Origin: Ampullaceana balthica
Taxonomy: Eukaryota > Mollusca > Gastropoda > Lymnaeidae
DNA: 64,000 bases
Assembly (NCBI GenBank): GCA_944989445.1
Contig: CALYLW010000120.1
Location: 878,181-942,180 of the forward strand
Direction: 5' to 3'
Part shown: positions 35,458 through 46,180 of the stretch, one piece after another
Layout of the letters: every line of letters begins with the position of its first letter
Position numbering within the stretch: position 1 is the stretch's first letter
Notes under the pieces: model-generated
What the model was told of the DNA's origin: nothing
Database searches by the model: none
Seen by the model: only the letters and a program-made list of their open reading frames with translations
Translations under genes and position numbers: made by a program

Positions 35458-35859
35458 AGACCATTGTTAAAAATATTTCTTTTAAATCAATAAATGAAAC
35501 ACACTTTAAGAGCGCCACGCCCATCACAGCAACACAAGGAAAAGCACAAGGTGAAAAACGTTGCATTTTTATTTGGAAGAAGTCGAATACAATTCTACAT
35601 TCTATCTCTTTTCAGTTGACAAGAAATTTTCTTGTCAGAATTTCCATCATTTCAAAAACATAATTAAAAATCTAATTAAATTCCACGCAAAGGATATGCC
35701 AAAGAAAAAAAAGGAAACAATTATGTTCATATTTTAAGACATCCGGAAGAATCACGCAGCACAAAGATGGCTGTCAGGCTAGCAGCTGAGAAAGTTAATT
35801 ATTTTCATTCTGTTCTCGGTCTACTTCCAGGAACAACAACACAAGTGTTCATTTCAACA

Positions 35860-36190
35860 TTTGTGGGAGATGGGAGGGGGCATGAGAGTGAGGGAAGGGA
35901 GTGGGAGATGAGAGTCAGATGAGAGTGGGGGATGAGAGTGGGGTATGAGAGGAGGGAGTGGGAGATGAGAGTCAGACGACAGTGGGGGATGAGAGTGGGG
36001 GATGAGAGTAGGACGGGAGTTGGAGTGGGAGATGAGAAGGAGGCGGGAGTGGGAGTGTGGGACGAGAGTGAGGCGGGAGTGTGAGTGGGGGATGAGAGTG
36101 AGAAAAGGGAGTGGGAGACGGGAGATGGGCGTGGGGTGAGAGTGAGAGATGAGAGTGAGGGTGAGTGTGAAAGACGGGAGGCCGAGAGGG
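35860..36190. repeat. GA/GTG-rich degenerate repeat
   Basis: Purine-rich plus strand with GGGGGATGAGAGTG and GTGGGAGATGAGAGT motifs at irregular spacing. The minus strand gives long serine/proline/histidine open frames in three registers, an artefact of composition. Confidence 0.85.
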
Positions 36191-36282
36191 GAGTGGGGTC
36201 GGAAGATAGAAACATACAACAAATAAATCAATACCAAACGACATCGACAATTTTTTTGTAAATATAATTGACATTTTTCTAT

Positions 36283-36473
36283 GCATAAGTCTACAGTATT
36301 ATATTACTGCATAAGTCTACAGTATTATATTACTGCATAAGTCTACAGTATTATATTACTGTATAAGTCTACAGTATTATATTACTGCATTATTCTACAG
36401 TATTATATTACGGCATAAGTCTACAGTATTATATTAGTGCATAAGTCTACAGTATTATATTACTGCATAAGTC
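36283..36473. repeat. 26-bp minisatellite (about 7 copies)
   Basis: The unit is GCATAAGTCTACAGTATTAT plus ATTACT. The last unit is cut off by the transposon end at 36476. Confidence 0.95.
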
Positions 36474-36475
36474 TT

Positions 36476-36560
36476 CAGTGGCGTAGCTAGAGGGGGTCGG
36501 TGGGGGCGGCACATATTTAGGGGCGGCATTTTTTGGGCATTTGAAAAGTGCAACCCATTC
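36476..36560. mobile_element. One-ended hAT-like terminus
   Basis: CAGTGGCGTAGCTAG followed by G-rich sequence matches the end type of the hAT at 39330-43056. It begins exactly where the 26-bp array stops. No partner end or repeat of the flank TAAGTCTT was found downstream, so the element is truncated or its other end has decayed. Confidence 0.55.
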
Positions 36561-37717
36561 CGACAAACACCCTTTTTCTTTTGATGGGGGAAAACCAAGG
36601 TGAAACAAAACTATTTGTAATTTCTAGTATTAATTAACGGATTCCCACAACATTTGTTTGATTACATAGTGGATGTTTTAACTAACGCAAAACCCTTTAA
36701 AAAATTAAAATCACTCCAAATAAAAATTTTTAAAAAGTGTGGATTTGTTTGGAAAATTAAGCGGTGTACGACAAGATGACGCTTTTATAAGAAAACTACA
36801 CAAAACACGCATCACCGCTGGGCCTAATACTATGTGCTATTAATGTCGCCACGATGGTTTTTGCGTGGAATTTCGACATTCGCAGAATGATGCGCGAACA
36901 AGTACCTACAATTAATGGTGGTTCAAATATTGCGTTGAACTTGCAAGTAGTAATTTATATATTACTGTTTGAGTTTTCAGAAAATTATTGTAAGGTACGT
37001 TGTTAAAAATTAAATGTATTTCGTTTTATTGCATTAAAGTAGCACAAAAAAATCCTTTTTTTTTCATTAAAACACGGTTATTCATTAAAAATGTTACGCC
37101 TATCCAATTTAAGTAATGTGTAAATAATTTGAATGCGTCTTTTTTATGGAAAATTATTAAGACTTATGGCAAGAACATGAAAATATTCAAATTTCACCGT
37201 TAATAAACACCATAATAGGCATATATAATTTCTAATAATATAATATAAAAATTATCTTTGTTCCACAATGAGCAATTTAAGACAAAAAAATCTTGCAATA
37301 TTGTCCATAGAACAAGATATTACAAATAATTTGAAATTTTGATAGTATAATACACGATATTTCTACTATAAAAGTTAGTAAAGTAAATGTATAAATATGT
37401 TAACATACTAATGTAAACAATTTCTTTGTAAAAAAAACATTTATTTATAAAAAATAAAATAAAATAATATTAATTGATTATGTTTTTGTGGTGTAAATTT
37501 GAGATATGTTCTGTCTCATTGGTCCTGCGACCTCAGTAACTTTCTGGTGGCCTTTAAAAAATGTATAGTGTATTTTTATAAATGTGTATTAATAGGTATA
37601 TCATCTTATGCGGCCTCTTTTATTACTGCTTACATAAATAGGGCATGCAATGGTAAACATTTTCTCCACCTTTTCCTCGTTTCAATTACAATTACATAAC
37701 AATGACATACCTACTAC
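36561..37717. other. Unannotated AT-rich sequence
   Basis: Possibly the body of the element starting at 36476. No recognisable coding sequence. Confidence 0.4.
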
Positions 37718-37726
37718 TAGGCCTGT

Positions 37727-37757
37727 CAACGGGTACCCGGGACCCGGGTACCCGTTG
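37727..37757. repeat. 31-bp palindrome at the left end of hAT A
   Basis: CAACGGGTACCCGGG, one central base, then its reverse complement. A related imperfect palindrome (GAACGGGTA...TACCCGTTC) lies at 43313-43337 near the other end. Such subterminal repeats may be transposase binding sites. Confidence 0.9.
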
Positions 37758-38139
37758 CCGTGTGATTACCCGGGTAGTAAAATCCCGACCAGGTACCCGT
37801 GAAAATGTGGCTTCAATGTCTATATTCTATATTAACGATGCCAAACTTCGGCTACCATGCGGCTTTTTGTGTTATCATTGTGGCTCGTGAAACAATTTAT
37901 CAAATGAAAATTTATAATTTTCTAAAAATGTGCTGTGAAGTACATCTATGGAGAAATATCAGAATCTGTCAACGGGAAATATCTGTCAATGGGAAATAAA
38001 ATACGGTCCCAACAAACTACAGTGTATTTTGAAACATCTTTTTTCTCTCAACGTGAAACAGAAATCGCACAACACAAAAAGGTTTTGGTTCTTTAAAAGA
38101 ATCATTTATAAAGAAAACAAAAGTCCTCTGCCAAAAAAA

Positions 38140-38990
38140 GGATGGACTGCTAAGAGATGAAAGTGTTTGTTAATTTAAAAAAAAACACCCTTGCTTTGAC
38201 ACTAACTTTGCTTTGAAATACGCCGATTGATAAAAGCTAATGTTACTTATCTACCCCCCTTCTCCTCCCTTCACTCCTTGCATTCGCTTGTACTTCTTGT
38301 GTTCATTAACACGTGGTAACCTAGAAAAACATATGTTAAAATGCGTACAAGGTTATCAGTATTTAAATTTAATAAATTAAATAGTTACTAACAGTGAAGG
38401 ATGGGCAATCGTCGGCCGTGAGGATTGACTGCATAGAGATGAAAAGAGGCTTTTTTTTTAACAAAAAAAAACAACCTTGCTTTGACACTAACCTTCCTTT
38501 GAAATAGCCGACAGTGGGTCACCGATTGATCACACTACAATGTATCTAACGTTGTTTTTTACACTACCACCTTTTCCTTCTTCACTCATATAACCCAGTG
38601 CTTCTCAAACCTTTTAGTATGGCGGACCGGCAGGAATTGAATTTTTTCCATTGCTCAAAGAACCGGTGCACTATTTTCCTTGTACTTACATGGTAGCGAA
38701 ATGTATTTTATATCCTTTTATTTCTTTCATTTATTAGCTTATTGTCAAAAATGACAAATTCTATTGTGCTAGTATTATTGGTAGCAATTGGAGGATTATA
38801 ATTATATTTCTCTCTTCTTTCTTGATAACTTCCGTGGACCACCATTTTGAGAAGCACTGCTATAACCCCCACCCCTTGAATTCGCGTGTGTTTCTTGTGT
38901 TCATTAACACGTGTTTGCCTAGCCTAAAAATTGATATACTCCCAAAGTTGTCAGTTTTTTTTTAAAGTTAGTAAGATGGGTAAGATGTTG
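38140..38990. repeat. Internal direct duplication within hAT A
   Basis: 38140-38400 and 38400-38990 (less the MITE at 38596-38859) share GGATGG, AGAGATGAAA, CTTGCTTTGACACTAAC, CCGATTGAT and TTCTTGTGTTCATTAACACG in the same order. The duplication therefore precedes the MITE insertion. Confidence 0.85.
38596..38859. mobile_element. hAT-type MITE inserted in hAT A
   Basis: The left end CAGTGCTTCTCAAACC and inverted right end CAGTGCTTCTCAAAATGG continue into GGCGGACCG/GTGGTCCACGG. Flanks ATATAACC (38588-38595) and CTATAACC (38860-38867) match at 7 of 8. It has no coding capacity. Confidence 0.9.
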
Positions 38991-39329
38991 GCCGTGTGGA
39001 ATCATGCCAAGCGAGTTGACAGTGACACGAAAAATTGCAACCATTGTAATGAAACTGTGTCTGCGAAGGGTGGCAACCCAGCGCGATAAAACGCCATCGG
39101 AATGCTATTCATAAAATTGATATTGATAAACAAACCGCCGACCCACCCAATATCATACATATTTTGGTGTTAACATTAATTGCAAAAGCAGCACCACTGA
39201 CCAAAGCACGATCCCTAGAGATTTACCACAGTATTGTATCCGTCATCGCCCTTAGCATTGACTACCGACGCCAAGTGGATATTAACATTAAAGGTATGAG
39301 TAGTATGACACTGAACGTTACGTCATTGC
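38976..39329 (+). pseudogene. BED zinc-finger remnant of the hAT A transposase
   Basis: From the ATG at 38976 the frame reads MGKMLAVWNHAKRVDSD, then CNHC, the first zinc pair of a BED finger, then a stop (TAA) at the GGN-x-AR position. After a shift of frame the expected second pair follows (RHRNAIHK), then SVIALSIDYRRQ up to the point where hAT B inserted. The catalytic core is absent on both sides of the insertion. BED fingers bind transposon ends; this copy is dead. Confidence 0.75.
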
Positions 39330-39995
39330 CAGTGGCGTAGCGAGGGGGGGGGCAGGGGGGGACATATGTCCCCGGGCGCCACGTTAGGGGGCACCAAAAT
39401 GAGTATTAAAACTCATTATTTAACTGCGTTTTGATGTAAACTAATGTATCCCAAATACGTTTGCAAGATTGAATTTTGGAGCTCCAGAAATATATTCATT
39501 ACAAACCAGTTGGCAAGCATGATTTTGGCGCCCCCATTGAGCGTTAAGGGGCGCCATTCTACTCATAAATAAATGACACATCCACAATGTAGGATTGCTA
39601 ATAGCGATTTTAAAAAAACTGAGAGAGACTGGGAGTGAGAGTAGGGAAGCAGTAAGAGACAAAGGCGATATTATTAATAGAACAGACAGAGACGACACTA
39701 GAAGCAACCAAAATGACCAAGACAAGAAAAAGGAGTGGTTTAAAGTAGTAGTTCTCAACCTAAGGTCCGTAGACCACTAGCTGTCCGTGAAGATGTGCCA
39801 GGTGGTCCGCGAGCAAAGCATGAAATTTACACACAGTATGATTCATCAAGAAGGACTAACAAGTAAAAGAATTAACGCAGACTTAAAATATATTTTTGAT
39901 GTGGCTTAAAAAGTTTTTAAATTTTAACAAGGCTCATCCAATCAAATTCTCGTCTCTTTGATTTCTTATGTTCGAGTATGAATCTTGAACATTAA

Positions 39996-40680
39996 CAGTT
40001 ACTGATGTATACTGAAGTTCGCTGGTTATCAGACTGTTTGAATTACGTGACGACTTAAGAGAGTTTCTTGTAGAAAAAACTCAAAGCTTGTTGATCATTT
40101 GAAACATAGTTTATTTGTTGCTGGTCTGGCTTACTTGGCTGAAACTTTTGAAGAACTCTATAAACTTAATTCGGCAAGGAAAGCAGACACATTATATTAC
40201 TCTAAGTGACAAAGTGTCTGCTTTTACGAAAAAGCTTGGTCTTTGGAAAAAAAGATTATTTCAAGTTAACTTTGAGATGTTTGATCAATTATACGAAATC
40301 ACCGAGAAACCATAAATAAACAACTGTTGATAAATTTGATTTCTGGTCATTTCGAATCAAAGCAGGCCCAATTTTAATTCTACTTTGGTGATTTTTAACG
40401 TTCAGTGGTTTTTCGTGGGTTTCCAGTCCTAATCTCGCACACATTGTCTCATCAAATAAAATCACCAACATCGTAATTAAACCAATTCATTGAACTGACT
40501 AGCAATACCACTTTGAATATGTTGCATCAGAAAGTGGGCTTAATGAAATTTTGGAGTACTCCGAGCTGTCTCAGATAGCTTTTAAAATACTTTTACCCTT
40601 TGCAACTTTGTGAAAGTGGATTTTCTGCATTGCTTATAATAAAAACAAAACATCGTTCGTACTAAATAAACTAATATAGC
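39996..40680 (+). pseudogene. hAT C transposase C-terminal remnant
   Basis: Fragments in changing frames match the same family as the 5.4-7.1 kb pseudogene: TEVRWLSD (about 40010), then LSDKVSAFTKKLGLWKKRLF followed by FEMFDQLYE (40198-40290), then a C-terminal LCESGFSAL and IIKTKH region (40600-40650). Many stops and shifts are present. The N-terminal half and first catalytic block are missing. Confidence 0.78.
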
Positions 40681-40886
40681 AGTCTTTTTAATACAGACTA
40701 CTGTTTATGACTTAAAGTGTTTTTTTTATAGATAGCAAGTAGAAATAAAAAAGATGACTGTAAGACTAATATAAATGACATTTGTTCTTTACAAAAGAAA
40801 GCCATTACAATATTGTTTTTGGAGCACGCAAAACGTAGACTATTAGTATAGTTTTACTAACAAACATGTATACTACTTATAGCTAA

Positions 40887-40930
40887 CAATAATCTTCTGT
40901 ATAGAAGGAGCGTGTGCAACAGATAAGATA
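40887..40930 (+). mobile_element. LINE/SINE 3' tail, copy C, innermost of the nest
   Basis: CAATAATCTTCTGTATAGAA followed by GGAGCGTGTGCAACAGATAAGATA matches the retrotransposon tail at 14.7, 24.8 and 62.4 kb. Only the last 40 or so bases are present, a very 5'-truncated insertion. Confidence 0.8.
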
Positions 40931-41090
40931 TACACAGTATAATTATATTTAATTTTCCAGCTCAGCAGTAGCACAATTTTTAGTAGTGGTCCATAGCTAA
41001 GACACACATTTTTCAAGTGGTCCTTGAATCTCAAAAGGTTTAGAACCACTGGCTTACAGAAGGTCTCTCCTCTCAAGGCATTGTGTTTGT

Positions 41091-42830
41091 ATGTCAAAGC
41101 AAGTTGGATTCCTTTTATATGAAACATCAGACACCGCCTCTCTTTCCTGTCTCTCTGTGATCAAACTTGATCAGTATGATCCACTGTTAGAAAAGCACTT
41201 ACAAGATTCCCGAGAAAATCCAGGTTCAGTATCTTATTTATACAGGAAATCCAAAGTGAATTTATCCATCGACTGTAAGGAATCAGCTATTGAGTGGAAT
41301 CAGAAAAAAAACAAGTACTACGGTATCTTACTTGAATCAACACCCGATCTTAGACATCTGGAACAGCTTTCTCAAGTCATCAGATTTGTGGATGTGGATT
41401 TTCAAACTCAAAAAGAAACCTTCAAAGAATCATTTTTAGGTTTTGTACTGATACATTCCAAAGACGCAGCAGGCATTGAAAGAGTTATCGTAGAGAAACT
41501 GGAATCTAATAACATACCTCTAGCCGACTATCGGTCACAATGTTATTACAATGCTGCTGTAATGACTGGGCATATATCCGGCCTTCAGCAGACAATATAT
41601 GCCAGAAATCACAGAGCATTGTTCATCAACTGTGACAACCACAGCTTAAACTTACCAAGACTACACTCAGCTTAACAGGATCCAGTTGTTATCACGTTTT
41701 TGGAACAGTTGAAAGTATAATTTTGTGTTTTCTCTCGTTCAACAACTCGTTGGGAAGAATTAAAAAGAGTTGTGCCAATCACAATGAAGAGGGAGTCTGA
41801 AACACGTGGGAGTGCACGATCAGAAGCTGTTAAAGCAATTTATGAAGGATTAGATTTCACTAGATGAACTGGTAGAGCTGTTGGAAAAATTATCAAAACA
41901 TACAAATATGACGCCTGACGCCAGAAGTGATGCAGAAACTTTGCTGGCAGGTATATTAAACTTTAAATTCCTAGTTTTGTTAAACTTCTGGAACATCATA
42001 CTTGGGAAAATTGATCGTGTCCAGAAACGGTTGCAGAATCCTACTGTGAATTTCAAGGAAGCAGCATTTGATCTTGAATCGCTTGAGCAAGAGAAATTGT
42101 CAACATTCGTGATAATTTGAGCCAGGTTGCGGTAGATAATGGAAAGGAAGATGCACAACTTTGGGAATCGAGGTTGACAGAAAAATTAGACGACATCGGA
42201 GGATGCCTGGAGAATTAACAAGAGATGCAGGACTTTCTGCAGAAGAAGAATTGCACGTCATATGAACAGAGTAATTGATAGACTCCAACAGGAGATATCA
42301 ATACGGTTTTTACGTCTAAAAAAATCGAAACAAATTTGGATTTTTACTAGACGTCAAAACTCTTCTTGCTTAGACAAAAGTCGATAGACTTCGTTAAAAT
42401 TGCTTAGATTTTGCTAATTTATACTACACTGACGTCAATGGTCACGACTTTGCACAGAAATCAGTGACTGAAAAATGTTTCTCATCACCCGGACTGAATT
42501 TCTATCGGAAACTCCTTTGGATGTTCTTGGTTTTATTGTTTCATATGGATATGACTTATTTCTGAGTCAAGCGCATTTCACTTCAAATACTTCTAACAAT
42601 TGCTGTTTCAACTGAAAGCTGTGAGCGGTCCTTCAGCAAACTGAAGCTTATTTTGTCTTATTTACGTGCTTCAATTGGAAAAGATAGTCCGAGTGATCTT
42701 GCACTCCTTAGCATCAAAAGAGAAACACTAGAGAATATTAATTTTGTCAACGTGATTGACGAGTTTGCGACAATCAAATTAAATCAAGGAGAATCAATTT
42801 TTTGTAGACTATGTCTAATCGTATAATTAG
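41091..42830 (+). pseudogene. hAT B transposase pseudogene (ZMYM1/DUF4371-like)
   Basis: A 194-codon open segment (41091-41675) carries ESTPDLRHLEQLSQVIRFV, ALFINCDNHSLNL and SQCYYNAAVM. These correspond to the catalytic blocks of the DUF4371 hAT family, where the last is normally QCYDNAAxM. The second catalytic aspartate (41547-41549) is tyrosine here. After a stop the homology continues in other frames: TTRWEELKR (about 41745), SARSEAVKAI (41815), LNFKFLVLLNFWNIILGKI (41957-42020), and the dimerisation region STESCERSFSKLKLI and LALLSIKRETL (42600-42735). At least four stops or shifts are present. The N-terminus was displaced by hAT C. Confidence 0.88.
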
Positions 42831-43396
42831 TAGAGTATTTTTTTTCTCCAAATAAATTGTTTACAATCGTATAAATAATTCTTAGTCTGTATTCTATTTC
42901 ATTAAAATAACATAAGCTTCGAAAATGAACTATATAAACCGTAAAATTTCAAATTTTTCTTCGGGGCTCAGTGAGCCCCCAGAATCTTTCGGTCCGACAA
43001 GGGGCGCCAATTTTGAGTCATGTCCCCGGGCGCTCAGGACCCTAGCTACGCCACTGGTCATTGCTGTTGTCATTTTGTTTGCATGTTCAGTTTACTGTAG
43101 TTTTAGTTTATGAGTATGACGAAAGCATTTACAGCAGGCATTGAATAAATTTTTTTAGTGCATTATAGTTAATTGTAGTGCATTAGTAATAGTGTTACTG
43201 GAAGCAAGCCGTTGGCTACTACTACTGTCACGACTGTGTGAAATGAGGTGCATAGATGGTGGCTAGGTTGCACTGTATAGCGGTCATGACGGGGAAAATT
43301 ATGCGAAGTTTAGAACGGGTAACCCGGGTACCCGTTCGAAATTTTCACGGGTACCCGGGCAGCTTTTTTCAACAAATTGACACCCCTACCTACTAC

Positions 43397-44029
43397 CTAT
43401 CACTAAAGGTACTATAGATGACGTACCCATCGATGACGTACCCATCGGTGATGTACAAATATCGATGGCATACTTATCGATGACGCACATAGTACCTTTC
43501 CGAGACTAAGCTTTCTAAACGGCTGGCTTAAACGTTTAAATTTTTAACTAGCCATTTAAAAGTTGGAAATAAATACATCGATCAGCCTCAATACCTTTTG
43601 AGAGGCGATAATGTCGATAGCTTGTAGCGGTGGGATTCATAATTTAAGCCTTGCCTTCAGGTGCAGTCCCAAGCGGCCCTATCAATGCTGAGGGAGTGGG
43701 TCGGGCATTGAACATGAGCCTGGTACATGGTACTGAGAAGACCCTTAGGTGACACGTGACCTCAAACTCTTTGTGCTTTATGACACGTAGAGTCAATAAT
43801 GCAGCAGTGAGGTAGCGGGATAAACTAGGCAGAAAAAAAATATGACTGAAAATATATCATGTTGAAAAATACGACAGCGTTGATGTTGTATGGTTGTATG
43901 AAATTCATCTTTAACTTACTGCCACAAACAATAAGGCAAGCGACAACATAATCAAAGTATAAAAGTTATTTTAGTAAATGAAAATTCCAGTATATAAAAA
44001 AAATTAAACACCGTCTGATTGACAACAGA
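43397..44029. other. Unannotated sequence with a short GATGACGTACCCATC repeat
   Basis: About five imperfect copies of ATCGATGACGTACCC-like units lie at 43408-43490. The rest shows nothing recognisable. Confidence 0.5.
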
Positions 44030-44728
44030 TGTTTGTAATCACTCACAATATCAATGTTTGTGATCACTCACAATATCAAAGTTTGTCATTACTCTCAAAA
44101 TGAAAGTTTGTCATCACTCACAATATCAAAGTGTGTGATCACTCACGATATCAAAGTTTGTGATCACTCACAATATCAAAGTTTGTGATCACTCACAATA
44201 TCAAAGTTTGTGATCACTCACAATATCAAAGTTTGTGATCACTCACAATATCAAGGCTTGTGATCACTCACAATATCAAAGTTTGTGATCACTCACAATA
44301 TCAAAGCTTGTGATCACTCACAATATCAATGTTTGGGATCACTCACAACATCAAAGTTTGTGATTATTCACAATATCAAAGCTTGTGATCACTCACAATA
44401 TCAAAGCTTGTGATCATTCACAATATCAAAGTTTGTGATCATTCACAATATCAAAGCTTGTGATCATTCACAATATCAAAGCTTGTGATCACTCACAATA
44501 TCAAAGCTTGTGATCACTCACAATATCAAAGCTTGTGATCATTCACAATATCAAAGCTTGTGATCACTCACAATATCAAAGCCTGTGATCACTCACAATA
44601 TCAAAGTTTGTGATCATTCACAATATCAAAGTTTGTGGTCATTCACAATATCAAAGTTTGTGATCATTCACGATATCAAAGTTTGTGATCATTCACGATA
44701 TCAAAGTTTGTGATCACTCACAATATCG
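44030..44728. repeat. 25-bp minisatellite (about 28 copies)
   Basis: The unit is TTTGTGATCACTCACAATAT plus CAAAG, containing the 8-bp palindrome GTGATCAC in many copies. GTTTG/GCTTG and ACTCAC/ATTCAC variants form blocks. Confidence 0.96.
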
Positions 44729-44825
44729 GGAATATATTTTTTTTAAAGTAACGTCAATATAATACGCACCGAATCGCGCAACAGGAAGTACTCGTGAATG
44801 ATTCATTCTCTTTTGGGTCGAGCCG

Positions 44826-45743
44826 TTAGGCTCTTAGGACCCGGTTCATTTTATCGCAAGCGAGCCTCATCAAGCGGGCATCGCCGTAGAGGTAATCCTC
44901 TGCAGGTACCGTTACTTCTCCCTCCAAATCCCCGCACAGCTCGGGGCACTCTTCGAGTACGTGGGCAACCGTCTCTTCCGGGTGGCCACACAGCCGACAG
45001 GCCAGTTCCCTTCTAGTGTTAAACTTGTAAAAGTAGCTTCGTATGGGACAATGTTCAGTTCTCATTCTAGTTATGAGCGTCTGATTGCTACGTCCAATTT
45101 TCCACCAGGAGTCGCTTTTGCTCGGTCGCGGCATGTACTGGAATACTTTTCTGGCCGTGCTTCCAGACGCCCAGCCCTGAAGCCATTTCTCTCGGAAATG
45201 GTCCTTAAGCCACGATCTGACCCCCAGCTGGGTCATCGGGCGATCGGGTTGGGGCTTAGCTGAACCTTCTCTTGCCAACTTATCGACCCTGTCTGAATGA
45301 GGCTCGCCACTGTGCCCAGTGATGTACTGAAGGACTACTTTTCCGCCTCGTGCTAGGATTTCACCTACTGTTTCCAAAATGACACTGACCGTTTTCGTCT
45401 CCAGAGAGGATCGACCCACAGTCTCGAGCGAAAACCGTGAGTCGGTGAAGATTACGACGGTCGGGAAAACCTTTCTTCTTGCTAGACGTCGGCGCACTTC
45501 CTTCAAACCCATGCAGATCGCCTCCAGTTCGGCGTCGTGACTACTGTATGCGGCTCCGCACGGCCCTGACAGTTCGATACTGTCAGGTCCAGGTTGAGGG
45601 TATTGAATTAGTACTCCGTATCCACTTCTGCCATCCTTGAAACGTGAGCCGTCCGTGAAGACTTTTACCACGCTGTCGCCATAAGCCTCGATTGTCTTCA
45701 AAATCTCGTCTCGCTGTAGCTCGACGGGACTGGCTTTCGTCAC
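44826..45743 (-). CDS. RNase H domain and C-terminal zinc knuckle of a non-LTR retrotransposon
   Basis: This 305-residue open frame encodes RNase H, which would remove RNA from the RNA-DNA hybrid during target-primed reverse transcription. Four acidic residues of the RNase H fold can be placed: D31 (FTDGS), E72 (AELEA), D101 (FTDSR) and D154 (near SDRVDKLA), with H144 in GHSGE. The last third has a CX2CX8HX4C zinc knuckle (CRLCGHPEE to C), typical of the ORF2 C-terminus of these elements. The ATG at 45743 overlaps the stop of the preceding frame (ATGA). In known elements the two are one ORF, so a one-base shift probably separates them. The frame is intact and unusually well kept for this window, but 5' truncation makes autonomous movement impossible. 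Confidence 0.88.
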   Translation of the reverse strand: MTKASPVELQRDEILKTIEAYGDSVVKVFTDGSRFKDGRSGYGVLIQYPQPGPDSIELSGPCGAAYSSHDAELEAICMGLKEVRRRLARRKVFPTVVIFTDSRFSLETVGRSSLETKTVSVILETVGEILARGGKVVLQYITGHSGEPHSDRVDKLAREGSAKPQPDRPMTQLGVRSWLKDHFREKWLQGWASGSTARKVFQYMPRPSKSDSWWKIGRSNQTLITRMRTEHCPIRSYFYKFNTRRELACRLCGHPEETVAHVLEECPELCGDLEGEVTVPAEDYLYGDARLMRLACDKMNRVLRA

Positions 45744-46180
45744 CGCTGTATTTCCAGTGTCAAACGTTGTTCAGGCAAGTCAAAGCTTTCATGTGGTTCT
45801 CGAGCAGGGACCAGTCGCATTCGTTCCCTGTGCTTGGGTATGGGGACTGAGTCTTCTAGTTCGTAGACCGTATCCATGAAGGATGGTCTATTCAGTCGGG
45901 TCCTCTTTACCCATCGGTCTTGTAGTTGGAAGCAGGGTTCGTCATGCTCCAACCGACGATATCGTTCTAGCGAGGTCATGATTGCCTTTTCTCGCCTTAT
46001 CGTCAGGGGTTCTACGTTTGACATAATTTCTACAGTGGCTGTGGGTGTCGTACGCAACGCACCGCATACAAACCGTAGAGCTTGGTTCTGTATTCGGTCC
46101 AGTCCCTCTAGAGCCGTACGGCTCGCAAAGGCTTGGACCGGGAGGCTGTAGTCAATACAGGAAAGTACTAAAAAGGTCAT
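45740..46180 (-). pseudogene. Reverse-transcriptase C-terminal (thumb) fragment
   Basis: This 146-codon frame contains CIDYSLPV, LDRIQNQALRFVCGALRTTP and IRREKAIM. It is the conserved region after the polymerase palm in RNase H-bearing non-LTR elements (LD.IQN.ALR..LGA.RTTP). It begins at the truncation point, so its ATG is not a true start. The stop overlaps the start of the RNase H frame by four bases. The palm with the FADD motif is missing, hence a fragment. Confidence 0.88.

Larger units (their letters stand above)
39746..41051 (+). mobile_element. hAT element C, nested in hAT B
   Basis: The left end TAGTAGTTCTCAACC and inverted right end CAGTGGTTCTAAACC continue into GGTCCGTAGACCAC and GGTCC-TTGA. 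Flanks GTTTAAAG (39738-39745) and GCTTACAG (41052-41059) agree at 6 of 8. It contains transposase fragments of the ZBED5/SCAND3 type and a LINE tail (40887-40930). Confidence 0.82.
39330..43056 (+). mobile_element. hAT element B, nested in hAT A
   Basis: The left end is CAGTGGCGTAGCGAGG and the inverted right end CAGTGGCGTAGCTAGGG, followed by G-rich runs. A perfect 8-bp duplication GTCATTGC flanks it (39322-39329 and 43057-43064). It encodes a ZMYM1/DUF4371-like hAT transposase pseudogene and is itself interrupted by hAT C at 39746-41051. Confidence 0.95.
37718..43388 (+). mobile_element. hAT element A, outermost of a four-level nest
   Basis: The left end is TAGGCCTGTCAACGGG and the inverted right end TAGGGGTGTCAATTTG. 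An identical 8-bp duplication CCTACTAC flanks it (37710-37717 and 43389-43396). Both subterminal regions carry palindromes of GGGTACCCGGG type. Without the nested insertions (38596-38859, 39330-43056) the element would be about 1.7 kb. It keeps a BED zinc-finger coding remnant at 38976-39329. Confidence 0.93.

Noticed and set aside
35360..36287. Valine/cysteine and serine/histidine-rich minus frames at 35360-35566 and 35805-36286
   Set aside because: They are translations of the (CA)n run and the GA-rich degenerate repeat.
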